Positions 38,088 through 48,474 of a stretch of DNA of 64,000 bases are shown here, in pieces. The first letter of the stretch is position 1, and the number at the start of each line of letters is the position of its first letter. Origin of the DNA: Dirofilaria immitis. Lineage: Eukaryota; Nematoda; Chromadorea; Rhabditida; Onchocercidae. The notes under the pieces are model-generated. The model saw only the letters and a list, made by a program, of their open reading frames with translations, was not told the DNA's origin and made no database searches. The stretch lies in contig JAKNDB010000107.1 of the NCBI GenBank assembly GCA_024305405.1, positions 1,860,001-1,924,000 on the forward strand, given 5' to 3'. Both the position numbers and the translations under genes were made by a program.

Positions 38088-38315
38088 AATATTTGCCCAT
38101 ACGTATATGTTGATCGCATGTTGTTATGTTGATCAGTGTGGATATATGATATTTCCATGGGAAAATTTTATGAAGCGATCAGCGATTATTTCAACATTAT
38201 CTCTAATCACACTCTCCTTACCTGCAATAGTGATCGAGCGAGCTATTGCTACTTATTTTTCATCGAGAGACGAAAATTTGGCAACAGTATCGTCATTATT
38301 CTTCTCATAGCGCAG
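38088..38315 (+). pseudogene. chemoreceptor (Sra/Srab/Sre-like 7TM) exon, frameshifted
   Basis: After a TTTCTTATAG acceptor the frame reads MLIACCYVDQCGYMIFPWEN, then a membrane helix (SAIISTLSLITLSLPAIVIE) running into ERAIATYF. The E-R-x-x-A-T motif at the end of helix 3, with an upstream D-x-C...W, is typical of nematode Sra-superfamily chemoreceptors. The frame stops at TAG 38308-38310. A one-step shift near 38265-38280 continues as RRKFGNSIVIILLIAQ and ends in a proper donor, CAG|GTATGA, at 38316. So either the gene is frameshifted or a base is wrong here. No other exons were recognised. These receptors detect odorants at the sensory cilium. Confidence 0.6.
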
Positions 38316-38489
38316 GTATGAAGAAGAATCAAAATTAATATTCAACCATTTAAACAAATTCAATTTAATATTTTCAAAATATTTTAGGATATTCAATAAC
38401 TTAAACATATTACACAAATGTAATTTTAATTTTGTTATATATTGATGGGGATGTAAAATCTTCGGATAACTTCTGCTAGACAACTGATT

Positions 38490-38690
38490 CGGAGAAATTA
38501 TGCTTGTTTAATTGTGAGATGTGTAAGAAAACTTTTCTGTGCATTCGAATTTAAAATAAGCAAATGAAGAGGATTCATCTTGATCCGAAATTGTAGAATT
38601 GTTCGAAATACATGGAAATAGAAGCCATATTCTGCATGTTCTGCAAGTTTTCAATTGAAAGTTTCAACTGAAAAACGTAACAGCTAAACA
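38490..38690 (+). pseudogene. zinc-finger relic
   Basis: The plus frame reads LFNCEMCKKTF, LCIRI, stop, NKQMKRIHLDPKL, stop, NCSKY and later FCMFCKFSIESFN. The C-x2-C-x3-F pair and the KRIHLDPK linker are C2H2 finger marks, but a His is replaced and two in-frame stops are present. It lies about 180 bp after the chemoreceptor exon and is too decayed to assign to the 7.8/15.3 kb family. Confidence 0.45.
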
Positions 38691-39299
38691 CATTTCAAAT
38701 CAAAATATATTGTTATTTCTGATATCGTCAATAATTTACCTCCTATTTTTATCATTTCTGATATTGTTGATGATTTATTTATTCTATTGATTGAACTCTT
38801 GCCATTTAATGAATTTGTCATATACTATTTTTGTCTTGTATTCATAACAGTTATTATTAATATTATTACTCATTACAAGTTACTACATTTTTCTACTTAT
38901 ATTAAATTTTACTGTTATTTTTTTTTCCACTTTTTCCTATCTGCATTTTACTTTTTCTTACCTCCGTAAACAATGTGCATGTAAAATGTGGAAGTGAAAT
39001 TTTGGTTAAATTATTAATAAAATGAAACTTTTCCGGATGAATGAAAAAGTCTCTTTAAAATCACCAACAAGATTGAAGTCTCATATGTTATTTCATATAG
39101 TCGTGATATTATTATGATGAAATCACTAACTCTTCTAGCTGGTAAAGCATTTTGGAAATTATAGCATAATAGAACTTTAGTAGTCATCATTTTTCTCCAT
39201 TCAGCCCTGTTGTTAGAAACTCTGTATTACTTGCTCACGCTTTTAAGTTTATTAAAGGCTTGTCTATTGATAAAGTAGATGACCTAATATATATGAATG

Positions 39300-39560
39300 C
39301 GCCACATTAAGAAATCATATGTTTATTAGGAAGACACCTTCAAGTGTCGCGAATAAATTGCGAAAGGTTATCGTAATAAAAGAAAATATGAGTATCGCTA
39401 AAATCGCTAATAGAACAAGGAAATCAGAGAAGATAGTAATTGCTTTATGTTGGATTTCAAATGAATGGGTATAGATTGTACACGTGTATTTTACTGTATA
39501 AAGATGTAAGCTAAAATTCTTCGCCTTTGTGTTTGAGCTACATTTCCCACAAGCTAACAA
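39300..39560 (-). repeat. dispersed repeat family R3, copy 3
   Basis: Minus strand aligns with 6690-6930 (+) over about 230 bp. It carries an 81-codon frame (39560-39315) with a hydrophobic segment (FSDFLVLLAILAILIFSF). As the same hydrophobic block is partly conserved in copy 2, the ancestral unit may have encoded a membrane peptide, but the frames differ elsewhere. Confidence 0.55.
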
Positions 39561-39751
39561 AGGTTCTACTCACAACCGTACCAGGATCCACCACCTACGA
39601 AAAGAAAGCATCCAAACCATTTGAAAGCAATACTTCGATGAGTTCGGTTGTATCCGCGCGAGTCGGGTGTCTTTTTCTGTTCTTTTTTGGTTTCGTTATC
39701 ATCATTGAACTTGTCTTACTGATATCATTGAAATTGTATAATTCATTATAA
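39540..39751 (+). CDS. doubtful single-pass membrane protein exon
   Basis: The frame reads KVLLTTVPGSTTYEKKASKP, FESNTSMSSVVSARVG, then one clear membrane helix (CLFLFFFGFVIIIELVLL) and a short tail. G+C is higher than the flanks. The start is a TTG-type frame start, not ATG, so it would be a 3' exon; the acceptor is unclear (CCACAAG). The minus strand is open over the same segment (112 codons, 39933-39595), which lowers confidence in both. Confidence 0.22.
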
Positions 39752-40154
39752 TTGCTGCGTTCGTTATGAGATAAGTTACATAATGACGATTTCATTAGCC
39801 AAGTATGAGATTGGTTTCTTTGGATTTTGCCTTTTGGCAACAATTGGAACTTAAGTGGAAATAAAGAATTTGCAATTCTATGTACCTTATTGCAACAGAA
39901 GGGAGAAAAATTTTTCACTATAATAAGTGACACTCAGGTTTAAAAGTTGTATTTCATAGTCTCTGGTTGATGTTGAATGTAATTTTTGTTACATATTCAT
40001 TGTCAGAATATTATCGATTGTTCGCTTGTATACATTTTTTGCCGTCATTATATGCTGCTTTGCTTCCTCTTATGCATATCGAGAATGTAATTAATGTGGG
40101 AAAGAAAATATACTCCCTTTGATATGACATACCACTGATTTATTCCATATATGT

Positions 40155-40295
40155 GCAGATTCTTTATTTTATGTATCCAGATGATTACTCTGTCGATATC
40201 CTGAAGACCATATGAGTGGTATTACTGATATAGGATTTCTTCGGGCACTGTTCAATAAGGTTCCAGTGGAAAATGGTGAACTATAATCGAGCTTT
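40155..40295 (+). pseudogene. coding-like relic, unknown
   Basis: After TGTGCAG (40160) a frame begins ILYFMYPDDYS; another overlapping frame reads CRYPEDHMSGITDIGFLRAL then FNKVPVENGEL and stop. The G+C rise and the mixed frames suggest an old coding sequence with indels, but the antisense is also open. Not recognised. Confidence 0.2.
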
Positions 40296-40544
40296 CATAA
40301 TTAACGTCTTCCTCTTCCCGCAAGAAGCGACTCCAAAAACTTAATAATCACTTCTGGTGATGTAACAATTTCTTTCTGTTGTCATTATTATCAACTTCCG
40401 ATTCCATAACCCTTTTCAAATATAATTGTCTGTGAACCATCATTTCATTCTCCACAATGATTGTTTATTCGTTTTTCATGAATCGTATCTTCATTGATAT
40501 TATTGAACATTAAAAATTTAGATCCTTAAACAAAAATCGTAATG

Positions 40545-40655
40545 ATACAATATCACAGAGAAATGATGATTCATAGGATATACTAAAAACCATATATCAC
40601 AGAGAAATGATACAATATCACAGAGAAATGATGATTCATAGGATAGGATTTATAT
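40545..40655. repeat. local duplication with ATATCACAGAGAAATGAT unit
   Basis: The word TATCACAGAGAAATGAT occurs three times (about 40550, 40596, 40616), and the longer block ending ATGATTCATAGGATA twice. It is an imperfect tandem duplication without coding meaning. Confidence 0.7.
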
Positions 40656-41053
40656 CTGTGTCGAAAAATTGAACTGGGGATCATTTTATGTAATCTATGC
40701 TAAAGTTTATCCATAATAAATATAAGTCGTCGGTGATATTTGCAATAGTCCCTGTTTTTTTTGCAAAAATTTTATTGTTAAATCCATTCTTTAATTAATG
40801 GAGTATAATTGCTTATTCACTTTTACAATTCATTTTATATCCATTCAATCCCTAAAACTCTCCCATTTCTTCAATCATCTCTCTTCTTCTGCTTCATTAG
40901 TGTTATTGCCTATAGCAGTTCATTCATTCATATGATTTGCATGATTTTGGAGCAAATCGAAGAAATACAAACATTAGGATTCTTCTATGCATGCATATCT
41001 TTGACAAACAAATATTGGATTTGAAAGATCATTTTTCTCATTTAATTTCTCAC

Positions 41054-41236
41054 TCAACTGGATGAACATTGTGTAGACTCGTTTATTCTTATTGGATTGT
41101 GTTTCTGAAAGACTCGATCAAACAACGCATTATCGGGACGATAATAGCTGGAGTAAGAAAATCTGAATACATAATAGTTGTAAAAGTCGGGAATTCTATT
41201 CGTATAAAAATTTCCACGACTGGATGATCCTCTCAA
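41054..41236 (-). CDS. coding-like Tyr-rich terminal exon, doubtful
   Basis: The minus frame reads SSSRGNFYTNRIPDFYNYYV, FRFSYSSYYRPDNALFDRVF, then QKHNPIRINESTQCSSS and stop. No ATG: the frame starts at TTG, so it would need an upstream exon; candidate acceptors (TTTGAG) are weak. Not recognised. Confidence 0.22.
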   Translation of the reverse strand: MRGSSSRGNFYTNRIPDFYNYYVFRFSYSSYYRPDNALFDRVFQKHNPIRINESTQCSSS

Positions 41237-41998
41237 ATCAGAATTGATTTAATTAGATTCATTAATCTGTCCAATATCTCTTAAATTTTCTAAGAAATGG
41301 CATATTCTGGCTATTCCCACGAAAGTTGTACAAATTTCTTCATTAAGCAAGTGTTGGAAAGAAATAACTTAAATAAAATGATGTAAACAGATGCAATGTA
41401 TTTCGTAATGATCTAAATTTTCTCTTCGAAGACATTTGAGCTTCTTCGATTGGAAATTAAAGATAAAACCGAAATATTTTATAATATAAGTATGATGAAG
41501 AATTTTATATATAAAAATTTACAATATCAGATAAATGAATTATGTATTTTCAGTACAAAAGCTTTTTGTTCCCTCATATGTTATTAAATCTTGTGTGCAT
41601 TGTTTAAGGTATTGAAATCCGTATTAATGCCTGGAATGTTGCAAGACTAATACTTATATGTATTGTTTCAAGTACTGTTAATATTGTCTATCTTTTATCC
41701 ATTGTCTGATAGCCAATCTTCTGTATAATTAACAATATTGTAGGTCATCGTCCACCATTAAAATCGAGGACCATCCATGTAAAAGAAACTTTTCAGATCA
41801 TTAGAGATTTTAGCTTCTTTTTCATTTGATAGAATTGCTACGATTGCAATAAGCGAAAGGATCAATTACAGTCAATATCGGCATCAATCAGTCAAATTTA
41901 CAAATATAAACGTCGAATTAGTGAATATTTTCCCCAGTAAATAACTTATATCAGTTAGAAAATGCTGTCAGGTTTTTATTTCAAAAGTCAATTTGGTA

Positions 41999-42208
41999 TG
42001 GCTTGTGTGTCAGAACTACAGCACAAGAGTGGAATGGAAAAATTGGCAGAGAATGGCCTTGCAATCATTCATAATTCGATTTACGACATTTTACTATTTT
42101 TATCAAAAATTAGTTTTTAAGAAGCAATCGCATTTTGTGGTGTACATGAAACGATGGCAACAAAAGGGAATGCCTTCGAACTTTCGATTTAATTTTAGCC
42201 CGGCTTAA
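41999..42208 (+). CDS. overlapping coding-like frames, doubtful
   Basis: ATG 41999 opens MACVSELQHKSGMEKLAENG then LAIIHNSIYDILLFLS (40 codons), while another frame stays open from 41993 to TAA 42208 (VYMKRWQQKGMPSNFRFNFS at its end). Neither shows a domain. They could be two halves of one frameshifted sequence. Confidence 0.2.
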   Translation, partial: WLVCQNYSTRVEWKNWQRMALQSFIIRFTTFYYFYQKLVFKKQSHFVVYMKRWQQKGMPSNFRFNFSPA

Positions 42209-43791
42209 CGAGCGTAAGTAATTTGAAATGCCATCTGAGTGGCATTTGTTTGCAGCATTTCTTTCTGTCAATGGCTTCTTTTCATAATATCAGGCAATTT
42301 CTATTAGCAAATTATTTCGGATCAATTAGGATGGATATCCTTCAAATGCATACACAAATTTAGTAGATTGCATGAGACTACGTCTTTAGAACTATCAATA
42401 CCGGTTCCATTTCTATCAATCGATTCTAATTAACGCTAAAAAAAAAAGGAAAAGTTATCATATTCTTCAGAATTTTCATTAGGCGAAAAATTCATTTTGA
42501 TCGAATCCATTTAAATTTCTCCATTCTTAGTTTAGTTTTCCCCAAGAATTCACATATTCATTTACAATGATTTGCTCAAAATATGTTTTTCCTTTCATAT
42601 CTTCCAATAATATCTCATCTTTACGCACCATTTTTTGTCCATTAGTTGCTACATAAGCGCGCTAAAAATTCTTTTTATTGGCTGAATAACTTTTCGAAGA
42701 AAAAATGCATTCGAATGGATTTGCAATAATATAATCATTCAATTTGCCACTCATATACTATCTTTCTTTGAAGAATCTGGAATGGAATGGATGAATAGCA
42801 TTTGTTAATGCCTAATTGCAAAGACGAAACTAACCGTAGGAAGGCGACAGATGGACATACCTACTCGGTCACATAGCTAATTAATTCGGACTGCTTATCT
42901 CACACTTTCTCCAGACTTGTTTGTCTCTTAATTCTATTTTGAATCTCTCTCTTTTCTTCGATGAAAGGAAGAGAAGTCTGAAATATTAAAAATATATATT
43001 TCGTGAATAGCGTGCTCTACTGAAATGGATCATTAGCTATAAAAGAAATGACAACATTCGAAATGCCCGAAAAATATTTCCTTTTTCTTTTCTATTTCCA
43101 AATCTTGCCGATCATTGATTATTTTCCGGAAAAAAGCCGATAATATCTCCAGGAAGTAAAGCAAGAGAATGAAATTTCCTGAGCCAAAATAATGGTAGGC
43201 TTTTTTTCCTTTCATCTTCATATCATTCTCTTTAATAGTTAATGTAATAATATATTGTACCGAAATCAAATCATCCTTTGAATTATTTTCTGAAAACTGC
43301 TACTTTCCACTGTTTCATCTTTTTTTGAAAAGAACAAATTTTTCAAAAACCACGGAGAAGTGGGAAATCAACTGTGAAAGTGAAGTGATGAATGAGAAGT
43401 GATTTGTAACAGTTTCCTTCTTATCTTCCTTTTTGTCATTGTTCGTTTTGATAAAACTAATAGTATTTCAATTTTGTTGTTTAAAGATGAATTTATAAGT
43501 AATATCTTAATGGACTGGAATGGTTTAAATGAGGAATAAGAGCCAAACTCTTTTGCATGAAATATTTAAAATCATATTTGCTCTTTCTTCCCCTTCCCAT
43601 TTTTCGATAAAGATGAAACAGCGCGAAATTCTTGGTTTTATTTGTAAACATTGCAGTAGCAATAATTCTATGATCAATAGGTTAAATATGTGATTATGCT
43701 AGAAGGTTTCTATGGCATGTGTCGCAAAATTTTTGATAGATCGCGTTCCTGTCAAATAAGGAGATTGATAAATTTGTTTCAGAATCGTGAT

Positions 43792-44258
43792 CTAATCTCT
43801 TTTCATATCTAGTCGTTCGAAAGACTCGGAATGGCTAAGGTTATTCAAAGATTTAGAAATTTTGGCAAAATTCGCAATATCACATACTGATTCAGTGTAA
43901 AAACTAAATCCATTTATTTTGACATCAGTCGATTGGGCTAATTTCAAGCTATGTCTTGGTGACATCTTTCTTTCGGAGAAATTCTGCTCGTTTCTTATTT
44001 TTCCTTCTCTATTTGTTACACAGCCATCAGATCGATCGCTAATAGATGCTTGCTTGCTTATCAATTTCAGCCTTTAGGCGTACAGCGAATGTTAGTGTGT
44101 TTATTTCCTTGCTTATTACTGGACTTCTCTCGTATTAAATATTGCCAGCTGATCGATCGCTCTTTCCTCTTCTGGCCAGACCGGGTAAGCAAAAGATAAG
44201 TTTGTGCTATTGCTGCTGCTACTACTACTATTGCTGCAGCTGCATGCATACATTTCAT
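43792..44258 (-). CDS. two coding-like minus frames, possible secreted protein
   Basis: Frame 44258-44067 starts with a signal-like, Ala/Val-rich N-terminus (MKCMHAAAAIVVVAAAIAQ) produced partly by a GCA/GTA triplet tract, so it may be low-complexity noise. Frame 44064-43792 immediately after (90 codons, no ATG) reads SRKMS-free, Ser-rich sequence such as SPRHSLKLAQSTDVKINGFS and NLSHSESFERLDMKRD before the stop. No phase-compatible intron joining the two was found. Unknown function. Confidence 0.25.
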
Positions 44259-44420
44259 CCTTTCTTTCTCCTCATTACTCTTTTATTATATATGCAAATC
44301 ATATTTGCTCAAGTTGAATGCAAATTATCACAAGTGATGAGAAGAGATATTTTCTTATGCCAACACGAAGCATCTATGATGCTATCTTCATTCTTTCATA
44401 CTTCTGGAGAAGAGTCTTGA
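44244..44420 (+). CDS. candidate 58-residue secreted peptide
   Basis: ATG 44244 lies 4 nt after a pyrimidine-rich CTGCAG acceptor-like site. The N-terminus is a good signal peptide (MHTFHPFFLLITLLLYMQII, then FA and Q). The mature part is short, with two Cys 13 residues apart (ECKLSQVMRRDIFLCQHEAS), a dibasic RR and an acidic end. It overlaps the start of the minus frame at 44258 by 15 bp, so the two are alternatives or a divergent pair. No AATAAA nearby. Not recognised; it could be a peptide precursor or chance. Confidence 0.33.
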   Translation: MHTFHPFFLLITLLLYMQIIFAQVECKLSQVMRRDIFLCQHEASMMLSSFFHTSGEES

Positions 44421-44527
44421 AACAACACTTCCGTCCTGAATCATTATTTGGTAGGCTTATTGTGTAGAACAAATCTTTGTCGCAGAATTGAACAGAAGAA
44501 AGATTATATGATAAAATATAGCAATGA

Positions 44528-44612
44528 ATTTCTTCCTCTCCCTCTCTCTTCTTCTCTCTCTCTTCCTCTCTCCCTCTTCCTCTCTCCCTCTTCCTCTCTC
44601 TCTCTCTCTCTG
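44528..44612. repeat. CT-rich microsatellite
   Basis: Imperfect (CT)n/(CCTCT)n tract of about 85 bp. It creates Ser/Leu and Arg/Glu low-complexity frames on the two strands that are not genes. Confidence 0.9.
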
Positions 44613-45282
44613 TTTATACCTTTTATCGAGACTAGTTTCTCTGTTTGAATGATCATCCGGATTGAGTGAAACATTTATTTTCAAAGAATCATAGAGTACA
44701 CAGGGGTTTAATATATTTCCAGCATTTAATTCAAGCAGAATTTCCATAATATTATCTGGGCATCCGTTTTTGCCAGGTAATCCAATATGAAGCGCGATCA
44801 CATATACTGAAATATTCTTGCTAGGCTTTATCCTAACTTTGCTTGGTGGAAAAAAATAATAATTTCTTCACTCTTATGTAATCAGTCTCGAAATGATTTT
44901 TAAAATAAGAACAAAAAGGTTAAAAAGTCAAAGATTAATTAATGTCTGTCTTTCCATCATTTCTTATCAATGGTGAATGCAATTGTTTTCTTTATCAAGC
45001 TGCAGAAATCTCATTTTCACGCAATTTTTTTCCAGCATTTTCAGCTAAAAAAAAAAAAAAAGTAGGCGGTAGATAATAAGAAATCTCGACTTTGATAAAT
45101 GTTGTAAAGAGTAGGCAAGAAATGAATATATTTGTGCTAATTATGGGATGAATAAAGCTAATGAGCATGCTACAATAATTGTTACAGTTTTATCTTAAGT
45201 CAACATTCTGTCTCATTAATGATCAATCATCGAATTTCTCAATAAATTTCTCGAAATCAATTAATTCAGTCTTCCTTTTCAG

Positions 45283-48200
45283 TTCACTGTCGCATTGTTG
45301 CATGTAGTCCAGTTTTTCCTGGCTTTCTGTGCCTTTGGTGCAGTAAAAGCCAAACGACAGGCTATTTCGGAAGCGGTAATGTTTTTTTTGTTTTTTTATT
45401 CAGTTCTTCTTGCTGCATGAATTTCTTTCTTGGAAAATTCTGATTTCTGAAATGGTTGATAAGATGAGATTACAAGCACATTTGATCTATCGTCACATTT
45501 ATTGTATGCTATTGCTGATTCCATTCTATTACTTCTGTTGAATGTTTTTGGAAGAATTTCTAGAAACCGATGAATAAGAATAGTGATAATTAATAATTAA
45601 TATTGATATTTTAGGATCCAAATTCCCGATTCCAGTGTCAAGGATCATTAAGTGATTACGTAGCTTGTCAGTGTCGTGAGCAAGATAGCGAATTGTCTTG
45701 TATAAATGCTCAATTTGTTGATACCAGTATTTTCCTTCATATAAATATTCACTACAGGTATATATTAATTAATCGGATTTTTTTTTTCAATATAGGATGA
45801 ATGATAATCAAATTCTTTTATATATCATATGTGTTATTTTTGTACACATAATGATGAAATTTTTGTTCTCATAAATTTTTCTTTTCATTTTTAGGCATCT
45901 CCGAAAAGTAACATTTCATGGGAATAATTTTCAAGATCTGCCCAATAGTCCATTATTTGGACAAAATGAACATGAAAATCTCGAGGTAGTTCAAAATATT
46001 ACGTTATAAAAACGATTGTTAAAATTTCTTCTGTTCACATAATAAAGCTTATATTAAATTTTTAAATAAATGAGGATGAATTTCTGTACTAAGTCCTCAT
46101 CTCTAATTGGAACTTCATCTTTAGATTAAATCTATTTAATTACTTAAATCAAATCTCAATATATTGATGTACTACATTTGATAAGATAATTATGCAATTT
46201 AAAAAAAAAATTCATTTTCTCAATTTTTCTCTTTCAGGTACTGAATATCTCAGCAAATTACATTGTAAATTTAAATTCAAATGCACTACGAGGGATGCCA
46301 AATTTATTGGTGCTCGATTTGAGTAATAATGAAATAGTACTCAAAGAAGAGGATATCAATTTTCTGTCACATACTCCAAAACTGAAACAAGTGAGCCAAA
46401 ATTGAAAAATATGCTTGGAAAGAATAGAGAAAGGGAGAAAAAGATGATTTTGATTTTAGAAAAATAATGACTGATGTGAAGGAAATATGGATATCATTCC
46501 CAGAAAATGGAATTGAATTTAATGTCTCGAATTCAGTAGTATTCATGTAGATTGTTAATTGTATCGTAAAATTTTTCTTGATGATCAGAATATAGGCAAA
46601 AGCTAATTTATAATAGCTAAATGTAATTTTTTTCAAATTTCGAAAAAATGTCTAATATGTTTTAAAAAATTGTGAATTGTTGATTAAGTTGAAAATCGAG
46701 CTTGATCTTTGCTCGTTATCTCATTTAAAAATTATTTCTTTGCATCATTATGCTATAGTGAGTTGTAACATTAAATTATGGATTCCTGATAAAGTTCTTT
46801 TCTATCAGTAGTAAGAACTTTGCGATTGAATTCATAATACAAATGATAGAATGAATTTTGATTTTGATTTGAGATTAATTAACTTTTTAACATACCTATG
46901 TTACTAATGTGATTCTAGCTTGAACTTGACGTTATTTGAATCTATTTCATATCAATTTTTCTAGCTATACTTGAGGCGAGCATTCACGCTGCTTGTTAAT
47001 CGCACCGTACAATTTTCCTTGATGATGAGAATGTTCAGGAAAGCTAATTTACAACAGCTAAATGTAATTTTTTTTCAAATTTCAAATCAGTGAATAGATT
47101 ATACTTTAATATTATGTAATCAATCGGGAAATCGATATTCTGTTTCTTCTGGCATCTAATTAAGCTATTTTTCGATGACTAATAGACTCTAATAGACCTC
47201 ATAGATTCTGCATGGTACTAGAAACTTTTGTAAAAATTTTTAGATCCAAAGACTGTAGGTTTTGACGGATCCCTTGAATACTCCATAAGCTAACGTTTCA
47301 TATCATCCTTACGTCATATGTTAGTGATAAATATATATAGTGAATATGAAGTTTTAAAATCTTTTCTCTTTTTCTTCGTTGGCTGAGAATATTATGTTAG
47401 TGATGATTCTTAATTTTGTGAAAATTTTTAAAAATTAAATTACGATTGATATTTCATTACAGTATATCGATTTGAGCTACAACTATTTCACCAAACTACC
47501 CTATAATTTACCATGTCCATTCCCGTCCTTAAGGTATCTCGATTTGCGTCAGAATTTTTTTCAAACAATCAACCTTAATTCGACATGTTTATTCAAAATT
47601 GAGACTATTGATCTCAGCAGGTAACAGTTTTTCGATATTCTTCTTCTCTGATTCATTTTTAAACTTCTATCTAATAAAAAATTTTTTAAACTAAACGATA
47701 AATATAGTTTTTTTGAAGCATTTTTAGGACCGGAAATGCATTATTATTTTAGGATATATTGCTCTTCTGTTTTGTAAAAATAAATCTAAAAGATTTCAGT
47801 TTTCAATATTTTGTATAAATGATATACTATTTTTCTCACTGAATTTTTTGCATCATTGTTTTTGTTCACTTCATTACGTTTTACTAGCTCAGAAATCTGG
47901 GTTTGTTGATAATAGTTTAATAATATAATATGTCAAGCATATTTCTATAATTAAGTTCTAATTAGCTGTGATTTATTTTCGCCAGGAATCATATCCATCA
48001 ATTGGATGAAACATTCCGACAAGGAATCGGTAAATATGCGCAGCCAAATTCGTTGTTATTACGAAATTCATTTCATTGCAACTGTGAAAGTATTGCTTAC
48101 ATCAAATGGATTCGAAGTACCAACAAAGTAGGAGATTTAGTTTCTTCCAACTCATGTAAAATTTAAATGCATTAGAGAAAGAGAAACGGTATAAATGTAT

Positions 48201-48474
48201 CAAAGAAAATTCTATCATTACTAAAAATTGCTGGCTGAATTACTAAAATTGTTTTACTTAAACCCAAAAGCTAATTCATTGTTTTTATTTCAAGATTCGT
48301 GATAAGCACCAATTATCATGCCATCGAGCCAGTCCGTCCGACTATGCTGGAGTTAAGTTGGTCAACGTACCATTGGAAAAACTAGACTGTGCCGTATCTC
48401 TTATTGTTACGTCAAATGCAAACAACATAATGTTCTCAGCAACATTATTCCTTTTTATAGTGTTGTTTTGGTGA
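45283..48474 (+). CDS. leucine-rich-repeat surface protein, seven exons, probable GPI tail (5' end incomplete)
   Basis: Exons by frame and splice sites: 45283-45375, 45615-45757, 45895-45985, 46238-46390, 47463-47620, 47986-48127 and 48295-48474. All phases agree, giving 319 residues from the first exon seen; the initiator Met must lie in an unseen upstream exon. Residues 1-22 form a signal helix (LLHVVQFFLAFCAFGAV). A Cys-rich LRR N-cap follows (ACQCREQDSELSC), then repeats VLNISANYI, LLVLDLSNNEI, YIDLSYNYFTKLP, YLDLRQNFF and TIDLSRNHIHQLDETF. Next is an LRR C-cap (FHCNCESIAYIKWI...LSCHRAS...KLDC). The last 16 residues (NIMFSATLFLFIVLFW) end at the stop with no basic tail, as in GPI-anchor signals. 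Exon 7 uses a TTTCAAG acceptor. It resembles nematode extracellular-LRR-only proteins, which act in cell-surface recognition. Large introns 4 and 5 hold repeats. Confidence 0.85.
46550..47083 (+). repeat. ~92-bp direct duplication inside LRR intron 4
   Basis: 46550-46641 and 46992-47083 share TTGTTAAT, AATTTTTCTTGATGAT, AAAGCTAATTTA and ACAGCTAAATGTAATTTTTT in the same order. The copies differ at scattered positions, so the duplication is not recent. Confidence 0.7.

Noticed and set aside
39595..39933. 112-codon minus frame
   Set aside because: Antisense to an equally plausible plus frame with a membrane helix; no start context or homology seen.
40545..40655. CRISPR-like repeat spacing
   Set aside because: Irregular local duplication in a eukaryotic genome; no regular spacers.
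42480..42490. TTAGGC nematode telomere word
   Set aside because: Occurs singly, not in an array.
44457..44801. Arg/Glu-rich 114-codon minus frame
   Set aside because: Driven by the CT microsatellite at 44528-44612.
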